NCBI GenBank assembly: GCA_026214975.1 | Contig: JAOBSW010000397.1 | Span: 1-64,000, forward strand | DNA from: Gentiana macrophylla | Taxonomy: Eukaryota; Streptophyta; Magnoliopsida; Gentianales; Gentianaceae | Direction: 5' to 3' | Length of the DNA stretch: 64,000 nucleotides | In this document: positions 34,619-46,774 of the stretch, in pieces | Numbering within the stretch: the first letter of the stretch is position 1 | How the letters are laid out: each line of letters starts with the position of its first letter | Translations under genes and position numbers: made by a program | The notes under the pieces: generated by a model | What the model was told of the DNA's origin: nothing | Seen by the model: the letters and a program-made list of their open reading frames with translations, nothing else | Databases searched by the model: none

Positions 34619-34812
34619 ATTGTTTTTCAATTGTTGGTCTACGTACCAAGAATAATGTTTTAGATTCGTGTTCTTAGTTTGAATGTTTATGTCCTGAGGA
34701 TGTTAGCTACAATTTGGGTAATTTGTGTTTTAATGCGCAACAATAATCGTTTCTGGTGTTTTCTACCGTAACTGCTTGGACCGCTTCCGCGGTAGCATTG
34801 ATTGGTGGTGCG

Positions 34813-35013
34813 CAGTTGCGGATCCAGATAATTGATCATGTGGGGGCAACAAAGATCATTAAAAATGCCATAAGGAACACAAAAGGGTATGTATGTTTTT
34901 GTTAACAACAAAATTACATCGTTATAATATTAAAAAAAAAAAAAATATTGGACCTCACCGAGAAATATGCCCCATTCGGTCCATTCCCACTCCTTACATT
35001 GGATCCGCCCCTG
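34813..35013. mobile_element. hAT-like MITE, 201 bp, no clear TSD
   Basis: The sequence begins CAGTTGCGGATCC and ends with the near inverse GGATCCGCCCCTG. It is related to the CAGTGGCGGA-ended elements at 14551 and 56692 but longer and with a different middle. The flanking eight bases (GTGGTGCG and CATGGATG) do not match, so the insertion is old or the ends are slightly off. Confidence 0.55.
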
Positions 35014-35963
35014 CATGGATGGTGTAACTTAGGCCAAGAGGTTCTCTTTTTCCGAGTCTTTTTTGTTTCGGTTCCTTTCGCTTAATTATTTGTATTATGA
35101 TATGACGTAATACTGACATGTCTTTCGAGAATTGTTTTAAATGCCATGTATCAATCGTTTCATATCTAGTCATGGAGAAGGGCATTCCATGAATGAACCT
35201 GAAAGATCTTGCCATTGGTTGAATCAAGTCTTTTTAAAGAATGTTTTATACAAGTTTTTTACAAGGTCTTTGAAGGTGTATCTAATGTCCAAAAAGAAAA
35301 GGCAAAAATAAAAAAAATAAAAAAAAATAAAAAAAATAAAAAAAAAAAATGATGACGAGAACATGACAAATGGCCGACGCGATGTCAAAATAATTATTGA
35401 GATGAGAAAGAACCTGCCAAATGATACAAACATTTGCAGTCTCACCATTAAACTTACCTAATGTTTAATAAACAGTTTTTTTAAACGATAATTGGAAAGA
35501 TGACAAATGCAATTAACGTGTTTTCAATCCAAAATATTTTAAAAATTCTTCCGCCGAACCATAACTTTGATATTGTACTTTGTGCATTATAGTTTATACG
35601 GTAGGATTTTTCTTTAAATGAAAGCACTTGCATTCCGTTAAAAAATTTATTTTAGAGATTTTTCAACACGAAAAATAATACTGCGGTAAATACTTTATTT
35701 TTTACTATAAAATACTGATTTTATAAAATTTACTTTACATCTAGTCTATTGCATTCACTTAGATTCTGTAAATTTTACTTTATACCTACGACGTTATGTA
35801 AAATAAAAAATTGATGCAATTCATCTTGGATAGAGATTACGGAAACAAGAAAAAAAAATATTTGAAACTGTAAAATAATGTATTCATTAAAAGGATCTGA
35901 TGCGCATACTCTTATATTTAGACATTTAAAAAAAATAATAAATAATCAACTGATTTTCCCCGG
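35014..35963. other. Intergenic, AT-rich upstream region of the quinone reductase
   Basis: Contains an A-rich run (35311-35349) and no recognisable gene. The final part is the promoter region of the gene that starts at 36065. Confidence 0.45.
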
Positions 35964-35970
35964 TATATAA
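35964..35970 (+). promoter_or_regulatory. TATA box of the quinone reductase gene
   Basis: TATATAA followed by GTAGGG lies 101 bp before the ATG at 36065 and is followed by a pyrimidine-rich CATCACCTTTTCTTATCATC stretch, a usual plant transcription start environment. Confidence 0.65.
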
Positions 35971-36064
35971 GTAGGGTGGCCATCACCTTTTCTTATCATC
36001 CTCTGCTTTGTATTTCACATACACATCCATTGCAGATTTAAAAAGAGACAGAGAAGCTCTATCA

Positions 36065-37406
36065 ATGGCAACCAAAGTCTACATTGTGTATGTTCTTCTC
36101 ATTCTTTGCAAATATAATTTTTTTTTGCTTTTTCTGAGTTTGCATAATTGTTTGGGATTGGTGATTTATGACTGATGCAGGATAGGAATTCTAGTGTTTG
36201 ACTTCATGCTTTACAGTTTACAATTTGAATCTGCATCTGGATCTTGAACCTCTTTGGATTCTCTCTTGTTCAAATAGCATTGGATTCTTTTACTCACTAC
36301 ACTGCCCCTTCCCCCACACCCACCCCACCCCCCGCTCTATTTTTTTCTCATTAAAATATCGGGAATTATTTACACCACACCGATTCTACCATACACAACA
36401 CTGATTATACAAAAACGATCTTGTGAAAGTTTGTTCTAGAGCAAAAAAAAATCGATTTTCTCAATATCGATTCTCAATACACCTGCGGAAAGTTAGCTTT
36501 TGGTTCAAAATCGATTTTCACAAGGTCGATTATACTGTTATGCACAGTAGCGTGGTGCACCGGTAGAATCAATATGGTGCAGAATGAATGAGATACATTA
36601 ATAATTTTGCAGGTACTACTCCATGTATGGACATGTGGAGAAACTTGCCCAGGAAATTAAGAAAGGAGCGGACTCGGTCGAAGGGGTGGAGGCAAAACTA
36701 TGGCAGGTATATATATATATATATATATATCATTTATACCTCTTTTTTTCTCAACAATGCTGACATAATTTTAGTGCAGATTTTAGTTAGATCATAACGT
36801 GAAATTGGTGTGATTTATAGGTTCCAGAAACATTGCCAGATGAAATTCTTGGCAAGATGGGTGCTCCAACAAAGAGTGATGTGCCGATAATTACACCCGA
36901 TGAGCTCCCAGAAGCCGATGCTCTGATTCTCGGCTTCCCAACCCGTTTCGGGGTAATGGCGGGGCAATTTAAAGCATTTATCGATTCAACCGGTGGACTT
37001 TGGGGAGCACAGAAGCTAGCAGGGAAACCTGCTGGAATTTTCTACTCTACAGGATCTCAAGGCGGCGGTCAAGAGACTACTGCGTAAGTTGTTATTTATT
37101 TTTTCACCGACTAGTATTTGATTTATTACACAGAAATTTGATAATTTTAGAAAATGCTTGTAAAGATTGACAGCAATTACACAATTGGCACATCATGGAT
37201 TGATCTTTGTACCGATCGGGTATACGGCTGGAGCGGGAATGTTTGAGATGGAGAAAGTGAGGGGTGGGAGTCCATACGGTGCTGGAACATATGCTGGGGA
37301 TGGGTCTAGGCAGCCGAGTGAAGTTGAATTGGGGATAGCTTTTCATCAGGGCAAGTACATTGCCGGCATTGCAAAGAAGCTCAAGGGAACTGAGCCAACT
37401 GTCTGA
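36065..37406 (+). CDS. FQR1: NAD(P)H:quinone oxidoreductase, FQR1/WrbA type
   Basis: Four exons (36065-36087, 36613-36706, 36821-37083, 37166-37406) join in phase to 206 codons, the usual length of plant FQR1 (about 204). The product is a flavodoxin-like FMN enzyme that reduces quinones by two electrons using NAD(P)H, limiting semiquinone formation; plant members are auxin-responsive and associate with membranes. Recognisable landmarks are the N-terminal [19 protein letters not shown] (FMN phosphate-binding loop), [20 protein letters not shown], the [12 protein letters not shown] loop and [20 protein letters not shown] near the C-terminus. Exon 2 ends at the KLWQ codon run. No frame break is present. 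The introns are short and AT-rich, and a (TA)n tract lies right after exon 2. FQR1 paralogues exist in plants, so the symbol marks the type rather than strict orthology. Confidence 0.95.
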
Positions 37407-37856
37407 TCTTTGTTTCGTTTTGTGTTTTTTTTTTTTTCAATACGAGAGAAATGCTGCTACCACAACCTGAATTACACAAACCGATTAAACAATACAAATA
37501 TATACCATTAATAACCTATTAATGGTGTAAAAATTAATTATGTCATCGGTTGTGTCGATTGACTTAAGGCGGTGGTAACATTCTTCTTTTCATACACCCC
37601 TTTGCAAACGAAGGACTATCCAATCTATGTCTTCCTGCCATTGTGCTCTTTGTGTTTCTGCTATTTTAATCTTATCTTAAATATAAAAACGAAAACTTCG
37701 ACACACATTCTAGCAAAACGCCCTCTATTGGAATAGTAAGTTTGATGGTCAACTTTGATAGGTGGCCCTATCAATTTAGCGATCGAAAATAAACATTCTT
37801 CGTTGCAAAGTTCAGCTGATAGTTCAGCAACACCAATAACGGATGTTATCTTGTCT
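37407..37856. other. 3' flank of the quinone reductase
   Basis: Contains T-rich and AT-rich sequence directly after the stop codon, presumably the 3' untranslated region. No gene recognised. Confidence 0.4.
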
Positions 37857-38621
37857 TTAGAGGGCATGAATCCAGGAATCCACATCCTTGGAACAAAATA
37901 ACAACCATTTATTACGAACTGGACCTCCTGCTTTTGTTACCCAGCATCCGCCCAGCTTTTGCCGACATGGCCGAACAGCGGCCACGCAAATGTGTTGTGC
38001 TCTCTCTCCAGTTCGCGAACGGACGGCAGTGATCCGGCCACGTCCCCAAAGCAGGGGAAAATCCAGGTAACAAAAGCCGAGGATCTGAACCCCATTTATT
38101 ATCCAAGGTCCTTCACTCAAAACTTTCAGTCTTATATCCTCTCTTTCACATTTGAAAATAAAGCAATTGTGACCAATGTCAATTAGTTCAAAATCAGATC
38201 AGAGTTTCCACATATAGGTGATTCTAGCCACAAGGATGTTATAAGACACTGACCTTCCAAGTAATTTCAAAATTATGGCATCCTTTCATTTTGCATGCAA
38301 AACCTGTTTATATTCCGGGTTGAATCGGATGTGAGCATAGGGTTTCTCTTCGATCGGATCAACAATTTGAATCCTATCAAGATCTACCAGATTTTCATCG
38401 AAGACAATCGGAGGGTTGAAAATTCCGGGTTTTATTTCCGGAAACAGCAGCACTGTAGGACCTTTTGATCGGAGAGGCAGCTTCAGAGTTAAAGATATCA
38501 TTTTTATCGATTTTGTGAGCAGGAGATTCTCTAAGTAGTTCATCCAGCAACATGCAATCTTCATCACCAGAACCTTCAGTAGAGGAATCTCCATATTTAA
38601 CTTTTTAGTGGACCTGCACAT
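37857..38621 (-). pseudogene. LINE ORF1-like (DUF4283-type) remnant
   Basis: On the minus strand, frames that switch into each other give GDEDCMLLDELLRESPAHKI, SYSAAVSGNKTRNFQP, then RFNPEYKQVL and later SEGPWIINGVQILGF. A SYAxxV... segment followed by an (E/G)GPWxxxG motif is the plan of plant LINE ORF1 (DUF4283) proteins, which bind RNA. Several frame changes are present. The first 110 bp recur at 51294-51454 on the plus strand, so this is a dispersed family. Confidence 0.45.
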
Positions 38622-39060
38622 TTTGTCTTCATCTTATGTAGTAGAGGACCTGCGCATTTTAATTGAAAAAAATATTTATTATTTGGGAAATTGTATGTGC
38701 ACCACACATTTGTGTAGCGAATTTTCCACTACATGTTGTAGTGTCATGGATTAAAATAATGTTAAATTTATTGTGATGGGTCCCTATAAAATGAATGATG
38801 TTGATTGTGTTGTGTAGGATATTATGGTAAAAAGAATACTGAATGTATCAGTACTCTTATTATTTATTGGATTGATAAAGTGAAATAATTATTAGTGTAC
38901 CAATACACACTTTTGTCCTTCAAATATTTAACATCGTGTTATTCATTCAATTTCTTGATTTATGTCTCGATTTTATCCAATAAATATTTAAAATAAAAGA
39001 ACATTATTGGCTTGTTTGTTCGCATGAAAGATTGAATGGAATGAGCCTGGTAATTGGTAT
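38622..39060. other. AT-rich spacer between two LINE remnants
   Basis: No coding frame recognised. It lies downstream of the poly(A) end of the LINE at 39060-40440. Confidence 0.4.
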
Positions 39061-40440
39061 TTTTTTTTTTTAAAGGGAAAACGCAATTTTATTGCTCATA
39101 TCTCACAAGCAAAGATTTACAATTTCTTTGGCGGGAGTGCCCCAAACAATTAAACCCTTCGCAGATGCAGACCTGCTTGGGCTAATAAATGGGCCGGCAT
39201 ATTGCTTTTACGCTTAATGAATGAAAAAGAACAAGACTGGAAGGCGCTTCATTTATACTTAGACAAATCCGCAACAAGGCGGCCGAGAGAAGATAGGTCA
39301 TTCAAGGGGGCTTCCAAACATGTTATGCAGGAGAGGGAGTCCGTTTCAATGATCACGGACCTAGCTCCGAGGGTTGCTGCAGTGAAGAGACCTTGCTGGA
39401 TGGCCATGAGCTCAAGAGTTTCGACGTCGAGGTTTCCCAAGATACGTTGTGAAAGGGCATGCTGAATTTGGCCTTCGGCATCACGAGCAATGACTCCAAT
39501 GTCGAGGATTCACCGGAGCGGCTGCATCTCGTGTTCAACTTCGAGGCGCCGGCCGATGGGGGTCCAAGTAGAAGGCCATTTCTTTGGCACTTGCGATCCA
39601 AGCGGGATTTTCCAAAGACTAATATATTCTTTAGCTTCCTCTCCGCCGCGAAATAAGTCGATCGACACTCGAGGATTTTGTCAAAAAGCTAGCACAACGA
39701 GCTTTCGGATATGCCATAAGATGGTGATGGTTATCACAACTTTTTCGATCTCGCCTCCTTCAAAAGGTAGTCAAGGAAATCGGCTAGATCCCAACTCACC
39801 GCAAGGGTCGAATCAACTAAAGCCATCGTTGACGGTCTTCCAAACAATTTCGCAACGAGCAATAAAAGAATAAGTGCTTTAGATCCTCATCGTGGTGTCC
39901 GCAAAGTGCACAATGCCCATCACTTAACTTCCGCCTTTTGAGTGATGCATTTAGTAGCTAAGCAATCGTGTAGGCCTCTCCAGGATGAAGTGTTGGACCC
40001 GGGGGTAAGCGGGAGATTCCAAATACGGCGCCATATATAATCGGGGATGTGGACGTGGATGCGGTGGAGAAATGCAACCCTCTCGATCGAAAGCCGCCGA
40101 GCAAGTGTATAACCCGATTTAACAGAATAGTTCCCTTTTTTGTCATAGTGCCAAACAATATTGTCCCGGTGAACACAGATCCAAATTTGGCAGCTCTCTT
40201 GGTAATTTCAACATCCCCTTGATAGTTCCAAAAGATCCAAATTTTACTTACGGGAGCTATTTCAGTGTGGGCAAAATCCAATTTCACTATATATTCCTCT
40301 AAATAAGCATCATTGATCATGGGTTCCAGAATTGCCAAGTAATCGGTTTTATATATCTTAAGGAGCTTCTTCAATCTTCTGAACGAGGTTTTACCTCTCA
40401 TCTCACGAACGTTCCAAAATAAGCTATTTATCATTGTATC
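39060..40440 (-). mobile_element. Internally deleted LINE (L1-like) with poly(A) tail
   Basis: The minus strand starts with an endonuclease-like N-terminus: LFWNVREMRGKTSFRRLKKL, then DYLAILEPMI (about 40430-40310). After about 300 bp it passes straight into the zinc-binding region at the end of plant LINE reverse transcriptases: WHYDKKGNYSVKSGYTLARR (about 40150-40090), an LCTLRTP/CGHH region near 39900, then an RNase H segment TLELMAIQQGLFTAA...VIIETDSLSCI (39420-39330). The element ends in a run of 11 A (T on the plus strand, 39061-39071). The reverse transcriptase core is absent, so this is a deleted copy. No target duplication was found. Confidence 0.7.
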
Positions 40441-40641
40441 GATTGGGCTTGGACCATATTTATGAACACATATGTTGTTGCCGTGTTTTTTTTATAATTT
40501 TTTTAGGGTTACACATATGATGTTCAAAGGGAAATAATATACTAGAAAGATAAAAAGAGCCAATAATCCTCTGGTTTGTATTTTCTCCGGCGTTGCTTTA
40601 TCTATTACATACCAGACATCCTTCATTTCCTAATGTTCTCT

Positions 40642-40926
40642 GTTTGGTTTGAAGGAAACAAAAGAAAATGAAAAGAAATGGGATTGAAGGATTTATGTCT
40701 AGTGTTTAGCATTATGTGTTTGAAAAGAAAAAGAGAAAAAAAGGTGGAAACCAATGGAAATGAAACAATGTAATTAATTAAAAAAATAAAGGGACTTTAA
40801 TATTTTCTTTCATTTCCTATGTTCAATCCAAACACTACAACTTCCTTGGTTAATCACTCATTCCCTTCCTTTTTCTTTGGTCACAATATTCTCTTTTCTT
40901 TTCCTTCAAACCGAAGAAAGTCTTTC
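40642..40926. mobile_element. MITE-like unit with inverted ends, AAGGAAA-rich
   Basis: The left end GTTTGGTTTGAAGGAAACAA pairs with the right end TTTTCCTTCAAACCGAAG. The body is purine-rich then pyrimidine-rich, as expected of a short inverted-repeat element. No exact duplication was found. Confidence 0.4.
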
Positions 40927-40985
40927 CTCCTCTTACTCTTCTTCTATGTAAAGCATTTTCATTATCAATTCAAGCACGAAATTTA

Positions 40986-41359
40986 GGGCATGTTTGGATT
41001 GAAAGAAAACGAAGGGGGAGAAAGGAAAGGGTCCGGATGGATTTTATTTGGAGAGGTTTGGCAAGTCAATATTAGAAGGAAATGAAAGGGGAAGAAATGA
41101 GACCAAAGGAAATTGTGTAATATAAATTGAGTAGTGTGCTTTCCGGTCAACACATGCAAGATTCGGAAGGAAAGAGTTTTTATTTATTAAATATTTTATA
41201 TAATTACTTAAATAGCCTTAAATTCCACAATCTCTCACTAATGTAATGTCTATAATTGGAAAATCATTTATAATCTTGTGGTTTCTTTTCTTTTTCATTG
41301 GTATTCCAAACACACATTTAAACCTTTATTTCCTTTCCGTCTAGTTCAATCCAAACACT
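40986..41359. mobile_element. MITE-like unit with GGCATGTTTGGATTG ends
   Basis: The left end GGGCATGTTTGGATTGAAAG is matched by the inverted TAGTTCAATCCAAACAC on the right. The GTTTGGATTG terminal motif is common among plant MITEs. It lies directly upstream of the U-box gene start. Confidence 0.45.
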
Positions 41360-41643
41360 CAAAATAAACTTCACAATCACTCATTATCCTCTCATTTCTT
41401 TTCAATCACTATCTTTCATTTTCCTTCCTATATACTTAGTAATTCCTACAATTCACACTGGCCTTAGATACTTTACTCATTTCTTTTAGCTCTCTACTCT
41501 AGTAGGCGGAAATTGAGTATTTTGGCTATGGGTAGTAGAAAACTGTAATATTCCGATTCTCGGGAAAGGGCAGACGTGTCAATTTGCGATGACGAAATAT
41601 TATATTTATTTCTTTTATGGATTTATAGTTTTATAAATATTTA

Positions 41644-41647
<4 letters not shown>

Positions 41648-41714
<67 letters not shown>
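41648..41714. repeat. (TA)n then (TG)n microsatellite in the solo LTR
   Basis: About 21 TA units are followed directly by about 12 TG units. Confidence 0.95.
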
Positions 41715-43680
41715 TTATTTTGGGGACTGAATGGTAATAAAGGGAAAGTAAAGGATTTTTTATGTTACTAGACTAGTGGGAGGTTTTATTTGGGAAAATA
41801 ACCTTCCCACTAAGTCACAAGTTCAGAATTTTTGATTTACAACATTGCCTGCACTTTGAGAGCAAAGAAAAGAGAGCAAGTTTACTTCTTCAGAATTTTA
41901 AGTGATTACTCAACGGTTTTCAGAACACAGGAGTGCACCGGAATCGTGAGAGAACAAGGATCGTGTTGATATCAAGTTTTCAGGTTTTCTTCAAGGTATG
42001 AAAGTCGGCCCTTGGGCGGTTATGATCAAAGTTTGATGTTTCTTGGTTAATTCGCAGTTCTAGATGTTTAGAAGCTTGATCTTAATTGGTTTGTGAATCA
42101 ATTGTGGATCAAATAGGTATTTGGTGGGAGTTTGAACAAGTGCAACAGTTTTTCTGCAAGTTTTTGCTGAGTTTGTGCTTGAAACAAGTAAGAAAATCTT
42201 CTCCATTGTGTTAATTATGGTTTGAAGAAGTTAGGGCCTTGTTTTGGGAGTGATTTGATGTTGAAATCATGTCTAAATGTGGTTATGCAAGTGCTTGGTG
42301 CTATGTGATGTTAAAGTAGAGATTTTCGGCTGTTATGATGCTGAGATTGATGTTAAACATGTTTGGTTTGGGTTAGAAATCGAAAAAAAGGGTGAAGAAA
42401 ACATGTTTAAAGAGTTTTGTGCGTTTAGTGTGCGCGCAGACATTGACTAGTGTGGTGCACACATTTTTAAGGTGAATGTGGATAGCTTCGAGGTGTGCGA
42501 CATTTCCTGGAATGTGCACACACCGCCGGGATGAATGTAAATTTTCGCCAATGTGCACACCTTTCTCTGGAATGTGCGCACATTGCCCCTGCTTTTGATA
42601 AATAGGTTGTTTTAAGCAATTGTATGAGTCTTAAATGTTGTTGCATGATTTAATAACATTAATTAAACATGAACAAGCCTCAATTAAGCTTCTGATGCGT
42701 TTAGTTCCGGCACCGAATGTACTCTTCAAGGGAGTTGAAGTTCGGGACCGTCGGAAGGGTATGAATGGCTTGTGCTTTGATGAATTAGTATTCATCAATG
42801 TCAGTGTATGTGCCTAGGGTGTTGTGTCTAGAGTCTAAGCGAGGGAGTTGAGTTGTTAAGTGAGCTCCTACCTTGAAAACATTTAGGTGACTAGTTAATG
42901 ACTAATGATTTACATAAGTGTGTAGTAAAAGAATAAATATCATAACATTCTTGATAAGGTACTTGTCTATATCGTGATGTGTGGGCGGTCGATAAAGTGG
43001 ATAACTCTACTGGCCTATAAATGGCTAAATGGTAGGGGACTTTGCCGAACGTGTACATTATCGGGTCTTAACCCGTGGCTATTGGTGTGATCCACTAATA
43101 GGTTGCAAACGATACCTCGTGGTGGGTAGCACCATGCGTAGTGCCCTGGAATGCCGGTGTAACAAACTTGAGTTAAGTTAGAAACGTTTAGTTACAACGT
43201 GTTGATGAGCATGAAGTGAACCCTAGAATTGAGTCGGTCAAATAAAGATATCTTAATAACTATATAATTCTTCTTTATAAAACCTAGTTAATGCAATAGC
43301 TTCTGTTTCTTGCTGGGTACCTTTGTACTTACCTCAAATGCATGTTTGTTGTTTTTGGGGTTGAGAAGATGAACAGGCGGAACAGGAGTTCGACGAGGAC
43401 TTCGAAGATGACATTTGATGATTTGTTATGCTTTGCTTTTATCATCTTTTTATTACAAGACTTATGTTGAAACTCTCATTTCGAGATATGTTGTATTCAT
43501 TTGAATTTCTTGTAAGACACTAGTGGTACTTCCTTTTAAGGCATCGTTCTGTTGTAAAGTTTATGTATCGTTGATGTTAGATACTTCCATCTTTAGTAAT
43601 GTTGTGTTTCTATTCTTACTTGTTATTCAAAATATATATATATATATATACCCGAGTCTTTAGCTTCCGTTTGTGCTAAA

Positions 43681-43826
43681 CTCGATACGACGTAGTAGAG
43701 ACTTACGTATAATATTGAATTTATTTAATATTATACGTGCTGAACATTCTATACTCGATACGACGTAGTAGAAGCTTACGTATAATATTGAATTTATTTA
43801 ATATTATACGTGCCGAACGTTCTATT
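43681..43826. repeat. Tandem 73-bp duplication containing a perfect hairpin
   Basis: Units at 43681-43753 and 43754-43826 both begin CTCGATACGACGTAGTAGA. Each contains ACGTATAATATT, ten bases, then AATATTATACGT, a perfect 12-bp inverted repeat. They lie about 40 bp before the LTR end. Confidence 0.9.
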
Positions 43827-44479
43827 TCCGGATAAGAACTCGGTGTCCGGGAACGAGGCGTTACAAAAGCAGTAGAGGTGGAAGATATATTTCCACAGCT
43901 CTCCAAGCCAAAAAACCCCTCCTAAGGAGTTCATCCGTCCTATCTCCGGCGCTCTCATGGCTGACCCGGTGATTGTCTCCTCAGGCCATACCTTTGAGCG
44001 TAATTGTGTTCATGCTTGCTGCTTGCATATGTCCTTTAATTTTACACCCCTTCTTTCTGACGGATGTTCACCTGATTTCTCAACCATTATCCCTAATCTT
44101 GCTCTCAATATTATAACATGTGATATTCTTTGTGTTAATGAGAATTTTCTCACGGAGACCGTAGATGAAGAACAACACTACGGTGATGAACAACAGATAC
44201 ATCGTCCTCCGATGTTGTTTCACCCTCCTTTTGGCGACGGTAATATCTTGGCTTTCCGTATTTTGAAATCCCTTTTTTTTTCCTTGCTATTAAATGAATC
44301 AAAAGCTTGAAGTTCCTGCGGTTTCAGTGATACGTTATGCAATAATCAGTTGTTATTCAGTTAGCTAATTCTAATGCTTGGGGGTAGTAATATCAAATAT
44401 GAGCCAAAACGTTCCATTAAGTAGGTGACATCAAACGGTCTGAACCTTAGACATATCATTTTATATCACTACAAAAAAA

Positions 44480-44760
44480 AGATTTTTTTGTGACAAATCT
44501 TTGGTGACAAAGAGGAGTTTTGTCACAAGAGGGATGCTTCTAGTGACAATGTTTTATTTTGTCACGAAAATGTGTACTAATTAGTGAGGAAAAAAAAATG
44601 TTGTTACGAAAAACTTGATGGATTGTCACAAAATATAGGGTTTCACTTGTGTGATGTCCGACAAACTTTGTTATAGGGCTTTAGTGACAACATAATTTTT
44701 TTGGTATGAAATCCTTAATGATTTACGTAACAAGTATTTTGTCACGATTAATTAGGGGTA
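44480..44760. repeat. Left subterminal repeat cluster of the CACTA element
   Basis: Repeated GTGACAAA or TTTGTCAC motifs in direct and inverted orientation: GTGACAAATC, GTGACAAAGA, TTTGTCACAA, GTGACAATG, TTTGTCACGA, TTGTCACAAAA. The right end has the same motifs from 49810 to 50175. Confidence 0.85.
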
Positions 44761-46367
44761 CAAATTAACTTAATGGGTTTGTGATTGGTTTGAGTTTGGT
44801 TCGAGACCGAATAGACTCGATAGTTATTTTAAGTTCATGCGTTAATTTTTGTTCGTAAAATTTAAATATTACTCGACTCGATAATCTTAATATTCAACTC
44901 GATTTGAATTATTTACCCGACAAAATATGATACTGTATAAAATATGATACTGTATAAACTTAAAAAAAATACAAAGTGATTGCAGGAAGCCCAATTTTTA
45001 CCCGGCCCTTTATCCTCTTCACCCAATACTTTATACTTTACATAGTAAAATGGTCCTTCCAAAATTAACCTAGTCGATTCCTTTCAATTGATGCCTCAAT
45101 CACGTGCCCCTCATTCAATGAATCCCCACCTCTGACGTTCCTGATTCTCCATAATCCAAGTTTCAATTTACAGCAAATTGTTACCTGATTCTTCGTAATC
45201 CTGGTTTCAATTTCAACAAATCGTTTCCTGATTCCTCTTAATCCCTCTCGTCTATCACATTGTGCGATTTGAGGAAATTTTCTGAGAAAGCATTATTTTC
45301 TGATCGCGAAACCAGATTGCGCGTTCCGATTTGCTGTGGAAAGATTGTTCGCACAATTGATACTTAGGTATGTTCTTAATTCCAAATGGAATGCTTTGTG
45401 GTTTTCTATATTCTCATCGAAATTAGGTTTTGTATAACCTGTTTTTGTTTGCTCTTAGTATAAACAGGTAGAAACCTTAGCTTCGTACATGATTTTGACA
45501 AACTCCTTCTTATATGAAGAAATTTGAAGTTGATAAACCGCTTATTGCATACACATCCATGTGTACACTATGATGTGTGATATTATATGATTTTAGGATG
45601 TATGTGTGCATAGTATTGCTTCATTATCCAGTTGCTGCCATTTAAATCATTATGTTGCAGAGTATAGGCTTTTCCTTTTCTGATGAACATCTAAGTTTAC
45701 AGCTTTAGAATTTGATTAAGTTCAACTCTGAGCATACTGATGTTTAGCATGACTACAAACTTCATTAATGACATTACATGTGTTCATAAGAAAGTGGATT
45801 GCTTATGCTTGCACAATGAAATGGTTACCACAAGTTTATGTGGGCAGAACCGTTTCTGGAGGGATTTTGTGTGCCAAAACGGTAAATTTTGTGTGGTGCC
45901 ACGATCTTCTTCTTATGCTTCTTCCTTATTCTAATTGTGGTTTCTACTGATGCTATTGACCAACTCAAAATATTTGATATCCTTTGAGCTATCTTTGAGA
46001 AGCTCTAATCTGTGTTTGACATATTTCTGTTATTTTAAAATAATAATATGATTAAAAATTTATGTCATACAAACAAAAGCAGTGAAGAAGGTGTGTTAAA
46101 ATGCAAAGTGAAGCGTAACCTAGTCAAGTATTGATCGAGTAGAGAGGGCCGAGATCTCGTAGTTCATGATGTCGAGGTGTTACTTTTTATCGCAGAACCG
46201 GAGATGGGAATCGCATATATGGAAAGTTTCCATCTCTTGTAAACTACTCGCTTTGGTAATTTATGGTTCAATGATTCAACAAAGGATCGATGTTTTGTTC
46301 ATCAAGTTAATTTAATTGGTTTTCCTGTTATTTTAATGATTACGCACAACATCTATATGGCGACCCA

Positions 46368-46714
46368 ATGGAACAACTACCTTCCCAAAGATTTCGATTT
46401 GGTGCGCCGCCACCACAAGATGAATACATAGGAGGAGGAGATGTTCCAACACCACCACCGCCGCCGCCGTTGGATGGTTTTCCGGCAGATGCATACAGGT
46501 TTAGCTTTTCTTCACCAAAGCCTGATGGTGGTGGTCATCATCATCATCATTTCTCTCAGTCGAATGGAGAAATGAAAGGGTATGATATTGGGAATGATAA
46601 TGAGGGGATTTTTAGCTCTGTGGATGCTCCTTCTTCTGATAGGCCGATTCTTCCGGATCCGAACCAGATGCGTGAGGAAGGTGCTGCCTTTGGGGGATTG
46701 GGGCGGTGAGCTTC

Positions 46715-46774
<60 letters not shown>

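Larger units (their letters stand above)
41545..43865 (+). mobile_element. Solo LTR of a Ty3/gypsy element (Tekay/Del-like)
   Basis: This 2.3-kb sequence starts TGTAATATTCCGATTCTCGG and ends CGAGGCGTTACA, so its ends are TGTAA...TTACA. The bases on both sides are AAAAC (41540-41544) and AAAGC (43866-43870), a 5-bp duplication with one change. No internal coding region is present, so it is a solo LTR left by recombination between two LTRs. It contains (TA)n(TG)n at 41648-41714, a TGTGCGCACATT palindrome cluster (42410-42595) and a 73-bp tandem duplication at 43681-43826. Confidence 0.82.
41529..44310 (+). pseudogene. U-box E3 ubiquitin ligase (PUB type), split by a solo LTR and truncated
   Basis: The gene opens at 41529 (ATG GGT AGT AGA) and continues after the LTR at 43871. 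There the same frame reads RWKIYFHSSP, then PPKEFIRPISGALMADPVIV and SSGHTFERN. The last two are the plant U-box core, where PISGxLMxDPVxxxxGxTxER is conserved and E2-binding residues sit; this fold transfers ubiquitin from an E2. LLSDGCSPDFSTIIPNLAL follows. The similarity ends near 44150 and the frame stops at 44310. The armadillo-repeat part of full-length family members (about 500 residues) is missing. A TAG codon (about 43874) sits just before RWKI. The nearest family type is PUB38-like, by memory of motif order. Confidence 0.78.
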
